Program-made: the position numbers and the translations under genes
NCBI GenBank assembly: GCA_008360955.1
Contig: LUCM01000194.1
Coordinates: 62,001-126,000 of the forward strand
Source: Fasciolopsis buskii
Taxonomy: Eukaryota > Platyhelminthes > Trematoda > Plagiorchiida > Fasciolidae
Direction: 5' to 3'
Length of the DNA stretch: 64,000 bases
Notes under the pieces: model-generated
The model's input: only the letters and a program-made list of their open reading frames with translations
The model's database searches: none
What the model was told of the DNA's origin: nothing
Shown: positions 1 through 10,979 of the stretch, one piece after another
Layout of the letters: each line of letters opens with the position of its first letter
Numbering within the stretch: position 1 is the stretch's first letter

Positions 1-3000
1 TGCCGACACGGGCACTGTCAAACTGAAGACTAAAGAGTGGTACATGGGAAACAAAGCGGCGCGTGTAGAACAAACTTACGTCTAGTCTCCACCAAAGATC
101 AATTCACAATTTAAATTCGCATTGAATGATAACTATGAGACATCCAGTTGTAGATAACAAGACGGTTTTCTTTGGTATATTTTTTACACATGAGTTTAGC
201 GGATGGGGTGTGCCTCATAACCTTTACAATTCAATGCACCGGACCAAAAGCCGTAACCCTAAAACTTGGATCAGTATTGAACTACATAATGTTTCAATGT
301 ATTCTGGCGATAGAGAATTTTTCGGTCACTAACGGCAGACGGCAGACGCTAGAATAAGAATCTCTGAAGGTTTCCAGTACGAGATGTACGATCAAATTGA
401 CCCAAATTTGGTGGGAACTGGATGAGTAAAAATATATTGTGATGTAATGGCATAAGTACGAACCACTGGAGACGACCTTGTTCGCCAACTTGTAGTTTCT
501 CAAGAAGTTGCAATATTTCGGGGCGAGTCACCTTAAAGCGGAATAATATTCAACCAGAATTTCCGGAGATGATATTGTCGAAATGCACAGCTTTAGAATC
601 CGAAGAATAATTGAGCAAACTTAGTCTGACCTTGTGACATGTACTGACTGCAGATTTGATCCAAAGCCTTCGAGCGTCCACAGGTACATGACGCCAGTCG
701 TCACGTGAACCAGGCAATAACTAACTATGACTTCAATCATTGGAAGCTACCGTTAGAAAGAATTACGTGTTTTCAATCCGAGTAAATTTGCGATTGGTAC
801 GGTGCACCCGGATCGAATGAGGTCTTTTAATTGAATCAAAACAGGATACTTAGCATAAAGTTTTATTGTATTTAATTAATCAAAGTCAATAACCACGTTG
901 CCGGTCCCACAGGCTACAAATAGCCCACGCTCCGATTATCGCAGGTTAAATTTCACAAAATCGTTTCACTTTTTTCAACTGTATATCTCGATCATGTTCA
1001 TTACTCACCGATGCTCGGATGTGCTACTCCAAAATCGATATTTCGACGAGTTCAAACAAATACAGTTTGACTAACCAGTTTATTTGTCATCCAAATGACT
1101 CTATATTTCTCATCAACTTGTATTCAACGTGGCCACTATTAACTCATTGAACTGATTCACTATACTTGGATGTATACTTCCAAAACTTGGCAATGGATAT
1201 CTGCCAGCGTGTACCAACCAAACCTATCAACTTTCGTTCCACATTAAACTGTAACAAGTGTAGACAAGTTCACTTGATCGAATCTTGTTTCGTACGTACA
1301 TGTGTGTATACACACGTGTACTAAGGGAGGGCAACTTGTTTGTCTCAATTTAACTGAAGGACTGGTGCGTTGCCTTTTAGGGGGCTTCTTTATCTCAATT
1401 GTCCAACCAATGCGAGGGGATAAAAGCGTTTGGATTCCCGAACAGCCTTGAATCCGTTCGACTGGGGACTGAATGTTGGTACTCCGTAGCCCCGGTCTTG
1501 GTTGATTTGTCTTTTCACTCGGAATGTTGTATGTCGTACAGAATTAGAGCAGAGTAATTTGAACAGATGTACGGTGAAATTCGTTCCCACTGGACCATGA
1601 CAGTGGCCAGTTATCACCTACTTTCGGAGATAACGAGCCGACAGAAACTCGCTCGGATAAGTGTTTTGCGCTAGTCAAAACGTTTTGTCAAGGGTGAACA
1701 CCGCAGAGAAGAGCTTGTGATGAGAATTAGAGCTAACGATCAACGACTGGCTCCGAGTCGTCAAAACTAGACAGTGTTTTTATCCATATCAAAAAGTGTT
1801 TGACTTGGAAAAAAAACTGCCATTTTAGATTGGTAATTTGCTTTCTTTATGGTACTAGACTAGAAATGTGCATGAATCACATGGTAACTCGTCGAAAGCT
1901 ATCCGTCGGTTGAACCAAGTCAACCTCTAAAATGACGACACACACGGTCGCCGACTTGGTTCTTATTTTGTCATTGCTATTTACGCATGACTAACGAGCG
2001 GTGATAATCGCGAAACCGGCCTTGCACGTGTTTCTGGACATGGGTTTCGAGGCCAATAAAACGCTGCCAGGTGGGAGAAGTGTTGAACCACGGGATCAGA
2101 CAAACTCGCGATCTGCACGTTAAACCTGACCACAATCGGTGAATTGGAAAACAAAGCTGAATTTAGCGCAAACGTTTGCTGTTCGTTTCACATCCTTTTA
2201 GCCTATCTCACTGGTCGTTTGGTCTAGTCGACAGTTGACCCATGTTCTCGCTTTCTTGAACACAACATAGAATCTTCCCCAACTTTATAGGTTTTGCGCC
2301 ATTCAATGCTCAAGGTCAGGGAGGGTTGGTCATTGATCGGTGCTAAACGCACGTCGAATCGATCGAGGTGATCTAATCTCAAATAGGACAAATGATCTTA
2401 GTGATTCGTTTGTGAATGTCTTACTGCTTATTTATACTAGTTTATGAAATCAGTTTTAAAATGACCCGAGCACATGCACATTGACCATTTTATCCGGTAC
2501 CCAGGGTGTCACACGGATTCTGAATAGCTGTGTGACAATAGATTATGTACTGACAACCAAAGAAGCCGGAACAAACACAGTCTGATTTTACACGAATGAA
2601 CAGAAAAATCAATTTGACAAATGTCCGAGATCCAATTTGCTGTACTGGTTAACGACCAAACTACCTTGTGACTAAATCAGTTTTCAAAAAGCCCACGATT
2701 GGAGATAGGAAACAAATATCTGGACGAATTACTAAAGAATATCCGCGTTAGTGGCAAATGATTAGATGTGTAGACGAGACTACTTACCAGGCAATACAAA
2801 CACTTGAATCGACATCGCTGAACGACAATTAGGTTTGATAAACCGTCAAGAATCAAACTGGGTTAACCTCGCGATTCACAACCGTTCACTGTATGTTCGC
2901 ATTCCAGTTTGAATACAATGGATACTTAGGGCTAATGATTCCTAACAAAATGGAACGAAGGTATGATGCGTGTATGATTTATTAACGGTGAATTTGTTAT

Positions 3001-3599
3001 TGGTAACGCATAATGCATGATTATGTCTGCGGCAGACCATTTGGACTAACTATATGACAAAGGCAAATTTTGCCTTTAGAAGTACAAATATTTTTCTGCG
3101 GACAACACACGAGATGTTTCAGTTGAGCTCCGAAGAGGACTGATTGTCGATCAACTGGCTTTTCGCTTTTCACCCGTGAACTACAGCAAACGAGCACAAT
3201 TTCCTCAAAGTTCCTAAACTAACGGGGATAGTTGATTCACCTTAAGAATAATGTTGAAGTATTCGTGTTTAAGTTTTCTTTGTACCAGACTGTAACTTAT
3301 CATGCGAAGTGACACCACTTACGGACGGGTCACGTCGTTGCCTTCGACTTGCCCTCTCATGTATCCCTTTTTGGGAATTGTCACGTATTTTTGGATGCCA
3401 CGTGTAAAGTTCATGGGTAACTGAACCTAGCAACGTCGGGTGATGAAGCGCGCAGTCGACATAACAAAACGGATACGATTTGACTGGGAATAAAGTTGTT
3501 CTCATCTACAACGTAAAACGGAGCTTGCAATTTCAGTGCAATGCAGTCCGGGTTTCGCAATACAGTGCATACTTACTTGACCAGATTAGGTATTTACGT
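1..3599. other. Intronic or intergenic DNA, no gene seen
   Basis: No exon with a ferlin match and usable splice sites was found on either strand, and no repeat family recognised elsewhere in the window occurs here. A 27-codon open stretch at positions 2-85 has no start, no recognisable product and a poor donor, so it is not called. If the ferlin gene extends leftwards, this is part of the intron before the C2C exons; otherwise it is intergenic. Confidence 0.5.
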
Positions 3600-3775
3600 C
3601 AAGCTGTGACCAAGTGGATAGAGTCGTGGCGTTTGGACGTGAAGGTTGCGGGTTCAAATCTTCCCATCACCGGTCAACTTCCCCACTTGGCAGCCCTCTG
3701 TTGGCCGCGGCCCCCTTCCGGAAAAAATGATGTACGCTGTTATTTCAATAACAGAGAAAGTAAAAAGACGAAAGG
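3600..3775 (+). repeat. tRNA-derived SINE, family 1, copy 1
   Basis: The copy has an A-box-like GACCAAGTGGATAGAG, a B-box-like GGGTTCAAATCTTCCC and then the family tail. The tail contains the CACTTGGCAGCCCTCTGTTGG block, a GCGGCCCCCTTCC block and an A-rich end with AGTAAAAAGACGAAAG. The same layout recurs at 5.2, 20.4, 32.9 (reverse), 40.8, 49.4, 54.4 and 58.7 kb. Loss of the acceptor-stem pairing marks it as an old, diverged copy. Confidence 0.8.
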
Positions 3776-5204
3776 CATGTGGTGTGTGAGATTCGATTCT
3801 GGCTTACCATACTCGTTCTGTCGTTCTCACTTGCCAATCGAACGAGACGAAATGGAATCCAGCTATGCGCCACACCTATTCGCAGTCCTGGTGTATTACA
3901 AAATCAAAATCCGGAACTTCGGAGAACGCGAATCGAATCGAACTAAGTTGTGGGCTGCAAAATTGAGCAATCAATGCGCATTTGTAGGCCGCAGGATGCC
4001 CACAAACAACACGAGATGAACATGAGCAAATCGAGTTATCATCATCAAAATTTGTTCGTTGCAGTAATCAAAATAGAAACTAGAAACAATGTAATAGGCG
4101 GGGGACTTGAGTGATCAATAGACAATTTGTGCAAGGCTGAAACGTTGGAATAATCGGTGGCTAGAAGTCAAGCTATTGGTTCATCCGCTTATGTACGAAT
4201 GATCGTTTCGAAGTCTAATCCGATCAACGCAAGTCAGAAAATTGCCATTTTTTTCACCCTTACTTAAAATAAAGGTAAAATAATAAACCAAAATTTAAAA
4301 TCACAATCTGCCACGAGTTTTGTGCACGCGTTCAACTGCCTGTCTATTTCAATCTTTCAGAAGACTTGCTACCGAAATCGACCTACCTTTGGCTGGGCGT
4401 GTTCTCGTCCGTGCTGTGTTCAAATCACCATTCTATTCTGCCTAAATTGCCTCATTTAGGAAACAAAAGGATAACAAGTTTGCAATTTTGCATATCCATC
4501 GTGTGTCAGATGATGTTTGAAGGAACAAAGAGGAGAACTCAAAGTAGACAACCTCTATCAAGACTTCGAGGTTTTGTTCTCTCTCTCTCTCTCTTCTGAA
4601 GAGAACTCACAGCACCAGTAAGCGAACAGGATTATTTCAGCGCTTTATTTCGAAAGACTTACAATCTAACTTATGTAAGGTCAGGAAACGCGGAGTAGAT
4701 TCTAAATGCCGAATTCCCAGTCCCTGGTGTCACATTGAGTTTGTCATACTGTACAAGAGTTCGTCTGGTCGTCGTTTTGACGCTTCCTTTAGTAGAGTTG
4801 TAGTTCATCCAAAATGGCCAAGTTAGGCCTAACCTGCCACCTTCTTAGTTGTCGACAAACATTCATGTGGAAGTTGGGTTACAAATCTGTGAAATGCTAG
4901 TGCACTCGATTTGGCGCAAATTTGACCTTACCATAGTTGGTTTGTCACTGCCCCGACCAATATAGGGGTAACTTCTATTCTTGTTCCTTTTGGTTAGTCT
5001 GTGAACAATTAGTGATCTTTGATACGCGCTGTGATTTTGCCCTCACTTCACACTTCCCGCCCCGTCCCGGTGGAGCTGATCTGATGTTGGGGAAATATCC
5101 GTTGATTGGCAACGGAACATTTTGAACTCGCCACCTTTTGACCATTCCTGATTGGTTCAAAATAAGAAAGTATTTTTCTGTCCGTCTCATTGGTGATTCG
5201 TTAG
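3776..5204. other. Unassigned DNA with a weak exon-like segment
   Basis: A good 3' splice site (pyrimidine-rich tract ending CTTTCAG at 4361) is followed by about 27 codons ending in TAA near 4448. The reading includes DLPLAGRVLVRAVF, but there is no family match and no partner exon, so no CDS is called. A short (TC)n tract lies at 4579-4594. Nothing else is recognised. Confidence 0.3.
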
Positions 5205-5360
5205 GCGTCGGCGGTCAAGCCGATTAGACGGTGGCATTTGGAGATTGAAGGTCGCGGGTTCGAATCGCATTGCCGTCCAAATTCCACACATGGCAGGCTT
5301 CTATCGGCCACGGGACTTTTGTGAAGATGATCTATATTGTTGTCCCATCAATCGAGGGAA
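5205..5360 (+). repeat. tRNA-derived SINE, family 1, copy 2
   Basis: The A-box-like region (GGCGGTCAAGCCGATTAGACGG) is followed by a clear B box GGGTTCGAATCG near 5257. The family-specific GGCAGGCTTCTATCGGCCAC block comes next. The 3' end is diverged and the A-rich tail is short. Confidence 0.75.
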
Positions 5361-8300
5361 TTTAAAGAGATCGGATGTGAATCGTTAGAATACACCTCAT
5401 GACCAGATTTGTCGATTTGCACCATCAGGCATATCACATATGGGGACAGGGGACGGACAGGGGATAGCTGTTCCAGAGACCCGGGAACCTAACGGGTTCC
5501 AGGGAACGATGAGTCATTTTGCAATTCAATTCAACAACTGATATCCATTAATTTGTACAATATTTGTATTGTCAAAAGACTCGCAATCGCCGAAGATTTG
5601 TCATCCGTTAGATGGTCATCTTTGTTCGGTTCAATGGAATTGCCTGTCTGGTAAACGTTCCTTGTGCACGTTCTGATTACAAACTGTTTTCTTCGACGAA
5701 TCTCATCTGACAAACATTCTGATTTCCACTTTATTTTCAATCTCAAAAATTTACCAGTTTCCTTCGATGTGCGAGAAGTTGAAGTTCACTATTTATGACT
5801 GGTAAGTTACACGACTCGTTGTCTTCATCGAGAAGTCATTTGCTTTCAATTTGCACCCGTTGTTTTGTCACTTTTCCCCAGGTGAATCCCTCGTTTCTCG
5901 GTTAATTTCATTCTACTGTATCGTATTCGCGTGTTTGTTTGTTTGTTTTGCAAGTATAAACTTGTATTTCCGGTTAGCTTCATTCCATTTGATTTGCAAA
6001 TTGATTTGAAGATCTCTGTGTGACAAAAACATGGAAACAGGAATTCAAAAATATGCAAACTTAACAACAACAACTACTACTACCACTACTGTAAATGACC
6101 AGATGGGCATCATCGGAAGCTCAAGAGACGATTGACGGACGTGGTGAACAGCCGACGAAACAGCTCGTCCAAATTGACTCATACACATGTCATTTTTTGG
6201 TCAGTTTATTAAAAGTCTGTAAGGAATGGATCAGTTAGACAAAAATCGAATGAGAAATGAACTGGTGCCGATCCATGTGATAACCAACCAAAACTTGTTG
6301 TTTGCCAGTTGTTGTCTGACGCTTCGCGAACAACGATTGAATAGCTTCGATATCACCATTGGTTTTGAATGGGATCTACAATGCCAATCGTTAATTTCAT
6401 GAAAGACAAGGCACGCAGTAAACTCCCGTGAATTCGGGTCCATCCCAACCCATTCCAGTTTTGAGCAGGTCAGCGAGTGAAAAGCAGCAATGGGATTTGT
6501 TTATCACCAAGATGGACAATCCAGCGGAGGATTTCATCCCCCAATTCACCTCGGTGACGTCTTACGGGTAACGGAAACGCAAATTGAAAATTGTATTCCT
6601 GTGCCCAAGATTTCCGAACACATTGTGCAATGTGATCAATGGTGTTGGATCACATTGGATCACACTACAGAATAAAATAGACTATCCGTGGTCTCTGGCG
6701 CATCTTGCAATCTCTCCGTAATCAACATTTCATTTGTGTTTGTCTTTACCACGTAGCCTCTGTCGGGATTGCAGTCTGTGCATAAACGCACAGCCAAACA
6801 CCCAATGAAAAGCGATTGCACGCGGTAGTTTGTACCTCAAGTTTTAATTACTGACAGTCCATCCAGCAGTGTGAATCGAATTCCGAGTGACGCCGTTCTG
6901 TCCCGGACGTATCGGTTCCACTTGACCAAGTAATCATTAGATATGATAGTTGGGGTTTCGTGAACACCATTTTATTTGGAACATGGCAATTGGTTGTGAC
7001 CAGTCATGGATCACTCGGCTTCACGGGACTGAAGCTAAACGAATACCCTGAATGCTCTGCTCCGCATCAAACGAAGTCTTCTTCACAACAGTCGAGATGT
7101 TCACACCCGACGAACACATCTAAATGATTTGTTCACGAAAACCAATAACCGATTGAATTAGGTTTAGAAATAGTTACTACAATTTTGAAATGAACTTTGG
7201 TAACTTGGAACCATATTAAGTATACTCTGTGATGTTGTAAATACCACGCCCGATAAAGATTTTTTATCTGGGAAGTATTTTCTACTTGGAAGATGGTAAA
7301 AATTGCGTCTGATTAGTTATTCGGAAAACGACGCCCAACCAGTCTTATCGCTCGTGGGATTGAAGTTCAGTCTTGACCTAATTCATCTAACCGAATCGAG
7401 CGGATATTCTTGTTTAATTGCGTTCATTTGCTCTTCGATGACGCCTCTCTGTCCCGCGTCACTGAATTCAGCCATACAGTATTGATAGAACCAGGTACTC
7501 ATCGATTAATCACGCTTTTTTATTGTGAAAATCATGCTACTGTGAGCTTGTATGAGGTTTTGCTATCGATTAGCCAATTCCTATTTGTTACTCCTCAATG
7601 CTCGTGGCGACAGTGACGACGACCGAGATGATGATAGTGATAGCAAACACAATTCATTTGGACGCTTTTATAATTCGATAATTTTGATCGATTAGAGCAT
7701 TCAGTGGTGCCAATTGACACATTAAACGAGTCAATACTACTACTTTTTGAAACGGTCTATCTCAAATCGTATATCACAGCAGATCAAGCCAAATTGATGA
7801 ATCCTGCGTGTGTTAGGACTACTCTGCGGAGAAAGTGTCTGCTATCTGAATTTCCGTAACACGGGACGTACTGAGAGTACTCGATCCTAGACATCGGAAT
7901 AGGTGATTCCTTTTGATCAGGAAAACAAGTGTGTTGAATGATGGGAACGAATATACATCGTGGAGTCCGAGGCGTAATAAAATCGTCGCAAAACTGATTC
8001 AAACGGAGTGTGAAATGCCTACGCGTGTTGGAATCAATGAATTCTCGTTTGTCTACTCATGATCACTTGTCTCACTAAAAACAAAATAAAAAACAATGAC
8101 CAGGTTTGTTCATTCTTATTTTCGTTTTCTGAGGCATACATTTGGAGTCACGACGAATGACAAAGCGTCAAATTAGTCGTGAACTTCATTGTAAACGGTC
8201 TGGTCGCTAAACAATAACGGAGTGAAAACACTTGTTTGATAGTTTTACAAGTTTGTCCTTGAAAAGATTCAGTCATGCATGTACTGGCTATTCAAAAAAA

Positions 8301-10129
8301 GTCAAGTGATTCGTTTTGACTTTTTTTTGAGATAGCGTCAAATTTAAGCTCGAGTAATGAAGGAATCGTTTATGTGTACACAAATTTCGTATCAGCTTAC
8401 ATTTTTCCGTATTATTGATCAGATATTTGATAGGAAAACCCCGTCTGCAATGCTCAAATCAGGGTAGGCTAATCAAGTTCAGCATACCGGTTTTTTTTTC
8501 AACAGAATGCTCTGGTTAGACAGGTTAAAAATTCTTTTTGCTGACAGATCGTGAACATAGTTTTCTGGAATAGCAGGAGTTTGAAGAATGCGACCAGATG
8601 GTCGATTCGTGATATGTGATATTAAATATTAAGTAATAAAATTCCAATCTATGAACTCGATCAATTAGGACGAATTAGACCACTGGGTAAGGGGTCTGCA
8701 TGATCTACACACGGGACCGGAGACAGGTGGCAGAGTTATAGATGCCGGAGCCATTCGAATGATTTCGACTGGAAACTGTTCTTTTTCAAAGTAATCAGTT
8801 TACAGATGGGTGGGAATGTTTTTCTCGGTAGCATATTCCTATCAGGTGTTACGGCTGACGACGATTTTTAACCGTTCTTTGGTTGTGTTGTGAAGTCACG
8901 AGCCATTGTCCTAGTTGTAACTCTCCAACGACTGTGGGCATCCATTTGTTGTCACGGGCCGATCGCGCTACACTTTTGTTCCTTTCTATACCGCCCTAAG
9001 GCTAATTTGACAGACGTCCACTCAGCATTGGCAAGAAGTGCCGAAATATTGAAAAAATGACTCGATTTATTTCAGTGGAAATGCTCCAGTTATTTCGTAT
9101 GTGATTCGCCTATCTTGTCGGCCAACTCGACCCCGCTGAACACAGGCCGACGCTCCCCTCGTCCTGATACTGCGCGTGACACACGAATGTCGTTTGCACG
9201 TAGGTGTGAATTCTGAGCGTATCTTATGGATTCGTCTTATCAGGCCCAAAGACGTTAGACATATTGGTTAACGAGGTGTACTAAATACTGACAGAGAAAG
9301 AGAAAAAGCTAACCACTGAAACAGTTCATTCTGGAATTAAAACGGCAGCTTCCAAAATTCCCGTGCTAATTTATGCACTTGTTATCATGTTTGCTCAGAC
9401 CGATACACAACCTGACCTAGGCATCCTTCTTTCTTACGGACCTAAACCAATCGGATGGACTGAGTCTGACACGATATGCACAGTCTCACCATCCCGTCGG
9501 ATTTTTTTCGCTCGATTTGTTAAATACATTTCTCTTTGTTCTTTGGTTCTAGGTTTTAGATCTTTTCGGGTATACATCTAATGGGGTTCCAGCTTACGGT
9601 GACTATGCTATCAGGTCAACTTTGGACAGTGAAACGGCTAATTTCCGTTCAGTGATATCTCTTACATTTTCATAGTTTACATTTCCTGCGCTACATTCCG
9701 ATCCAGGAGATCAAACACACACACACACACACAAACGCGTGTATGTACATGTGCCTAGTTCTTCGGCAGAGAAGCCCATTCAGGTTGAAAGCGATCGGAG
9801 ATATTCAGTTTCATACTTCTATACATCAGAGGTACTGTCTGTTCTGAAGCTTCCGTGAATTGATCATACGAACCACATAGGAGGTACAAAAATATCCCGT
9901 CACGATCTATTCTGTTCCATTCTAAGAAATTAATCGTCTACCGATACTCTCAGGATGTTAACTGTCCGGTTAGAACCAATATGATCTTTCAATTTCGTTA
10001 ATTCGTTATCAGCTTTCATCACACAGGTGGCCGGATGCGCTTGTTCGATTCTCGTATTCATTGACCGATCTCATTTTCAACGGCCTCCTGATTAACACTC
10101 TGCATAAACACATTCAATTTGCAACACAG
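5361..10129. other. Intronic or intergenic DNA, no gene seen
   Basis: Several open stretches exist, but none carries a ferlin match, a paired acceptor and donor in phase, or a recognisable domain. A phrase around 6470-6566 reads KQQWDLFITKMDNPAEDF in one frame, but it lacks a pyrimidine tract at its acceptor and could not be connected. A (CA)n tract lies near 9716-9733. The exon that should precede the C2C pair, ending two bases into a codon, was not found here. Confidence 0.5.
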
Positions 10130-10212
10130 GGATCGCGTGGGTAACGATGATGCCGTAGGGACAGGAACAATTCTCATGTCGAACATTTCTGCGTTTCTTG
10201 AAGATGACGAGG
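10130..10212 (+). CDS. Ferlin exon 1a: C2C segment, alternative version a
   Basis: This 83-nt exon lies between a CACAG acceptor and a G|GTTAGT donor. It begins with the last base of a codon (phase 2 in) and ends with the first base of one (phase 1 out). It reads DRVGNDDAVGTGTILMSNIS followed by AFLEDDE, which matches the C2C calcium-loop-3 region of dysferlin and myoferlin (DWDR..ND.VG pattern). Spliced to exon 2 it restores the conserved GFLPTFGP linker. The loop-3 aspartates are present. A homologous exon with the same phases lies 690 bp downstream, so this is read as one of a mutually exclusive pair. The upstream C2C exon was not found. Family assignment is firm; actual use of this version is inferred. 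Confidence 0.8.
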
Positions 10213-10446
10213 GTTAGTGTTGTCTTCGTATCGCGAGTAATGTTCTCGTGTCTGTGTGCCTCAGTCGAACTGGCTAATCATTTTCTGTTGTTGCCTCACC
10301 TAATCCAACAATATATATACGATCCCGTTCCGGTTGATGGTGGTGCATACACACACGCTAATATCCTAACTTCTGACTCAAGCCCACATGGTCACAGGAT
10401 ATGCTGCTAACTGATTTCCAACAACCAATCAAAGCGTGTGTGGAAC

Positions 10447-10562
10447 TGGACGACTGATAAATTTCTTGACTGATTTATTGGTTCGCTGACTGCTTGCTTC
10501 TTTGTTAGAGTGGTTGATTGGTCGGTTAACTGATTGGTTGATTGACTGACTGACTGATTGAT
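10447..10562 (+). repeat. Degenerate GACTGATT/GATTGGTT tetranucleotide tract
   Basis: The segment between the two alternative C2C exons is made almost entirely of imperfect repeats of GACT, GATT and GGTT, ending in GATTGACTGACTGACTGATT. It looks like an eroded simple repeat. Any role in exon choice is speculative. Confidence 0.6.
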
Positions 10563-10902
10563 GAAGGCCAGGTTGCGTTTCTCATCTGTGCACCATAAAA
10601 ATCAGGCACTGCTACAGCCTTCAACAGCAGCTCAGTTAGAAAGTTTCATTATTTAATCAATAATTTCATTCGTGATGATGGAACACTTTAGTCACGTGAC
10701 TTCTGTGATTGGGTGCGTCCAGTGCTTTGAGTAAATTCGATTATGAAGTAAATTTTGTCCCTCTGTTTTACTCTTGTCCTAATCAATGTTGGCTTCTGAT
10801 TAACTGCACACTGCTTGCCTGACAGATTTGTTCACAAATGCATTTTGCGTTCCACTTCTATGCTCTTCTCCCTCTCTCTCTCATTCGTAATAATTGATCC
10901 AG

Positions 10903-10979
10903 GGATCGCGTCACTGATGATGATGCGGTCGGTTCCAGTTATATAGATCTCTCAGTCATTTCCACGTCTGACATTGACG
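10903..10979 (+). CDS. Ferlin exon 1b: C2C segment, alternative version b
   Basis: This 77-nt exon follows a CTCTTCTCCCTCTCTCTCTC tract and a GATCCAG acceptor, and ends at a G|GTAGGT donor. Phase in is 2 and phase out is 1, identical to exon 1a. It reads DRVTDDDAVGSSYIDLSVIS followed by TSDID. Aligned to exon 1a, 12 of the first 20 residues are identical, including DRV, DDAVG and the I.S core; the ends differ and 1b is two codons shorter. Joined to exon 2 it gives ...DIDGFLPTFGP, the expected ferlin order. Joining 1a to 1b would shift the frame, so a transcript can carry only one of them in frame. The pyrimidine tract here is better than that of exon 1a, so 1b may be the default. That is inference. 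Confidence 0.85.

Noticed and set aside
2..85. 27-codon open stretch at the very left end (ADTGTVKLKTKEWYMGN and onward)
   Set aside because: No start, no acceptor in view, a poor donor and no match to the ferlin regions expected here; the length is within chance.
3480..4019. 179-codon open frame on the + strand
   Set aside because: It runs through the SINE copy at 3600-3775 and has no recognised domain; the frame is a by-product of the repeat.
4362..4448. Possible terminal exon after a strong acceptor (DLPLAGRVLVRAVF, then a stop)
   Set aside because: No upstream partner exon, no recognised family, and only about 28 codons.
6470..6566. Possible ferlin exon upstream of C2C (KQQWDLFITKMDNPAEDF)
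   Set aside because: The acceptor lacks a pyrimidine tract, the phase could not be tied to exons 1a/1b, and the residues do not match the expected end of C2C.
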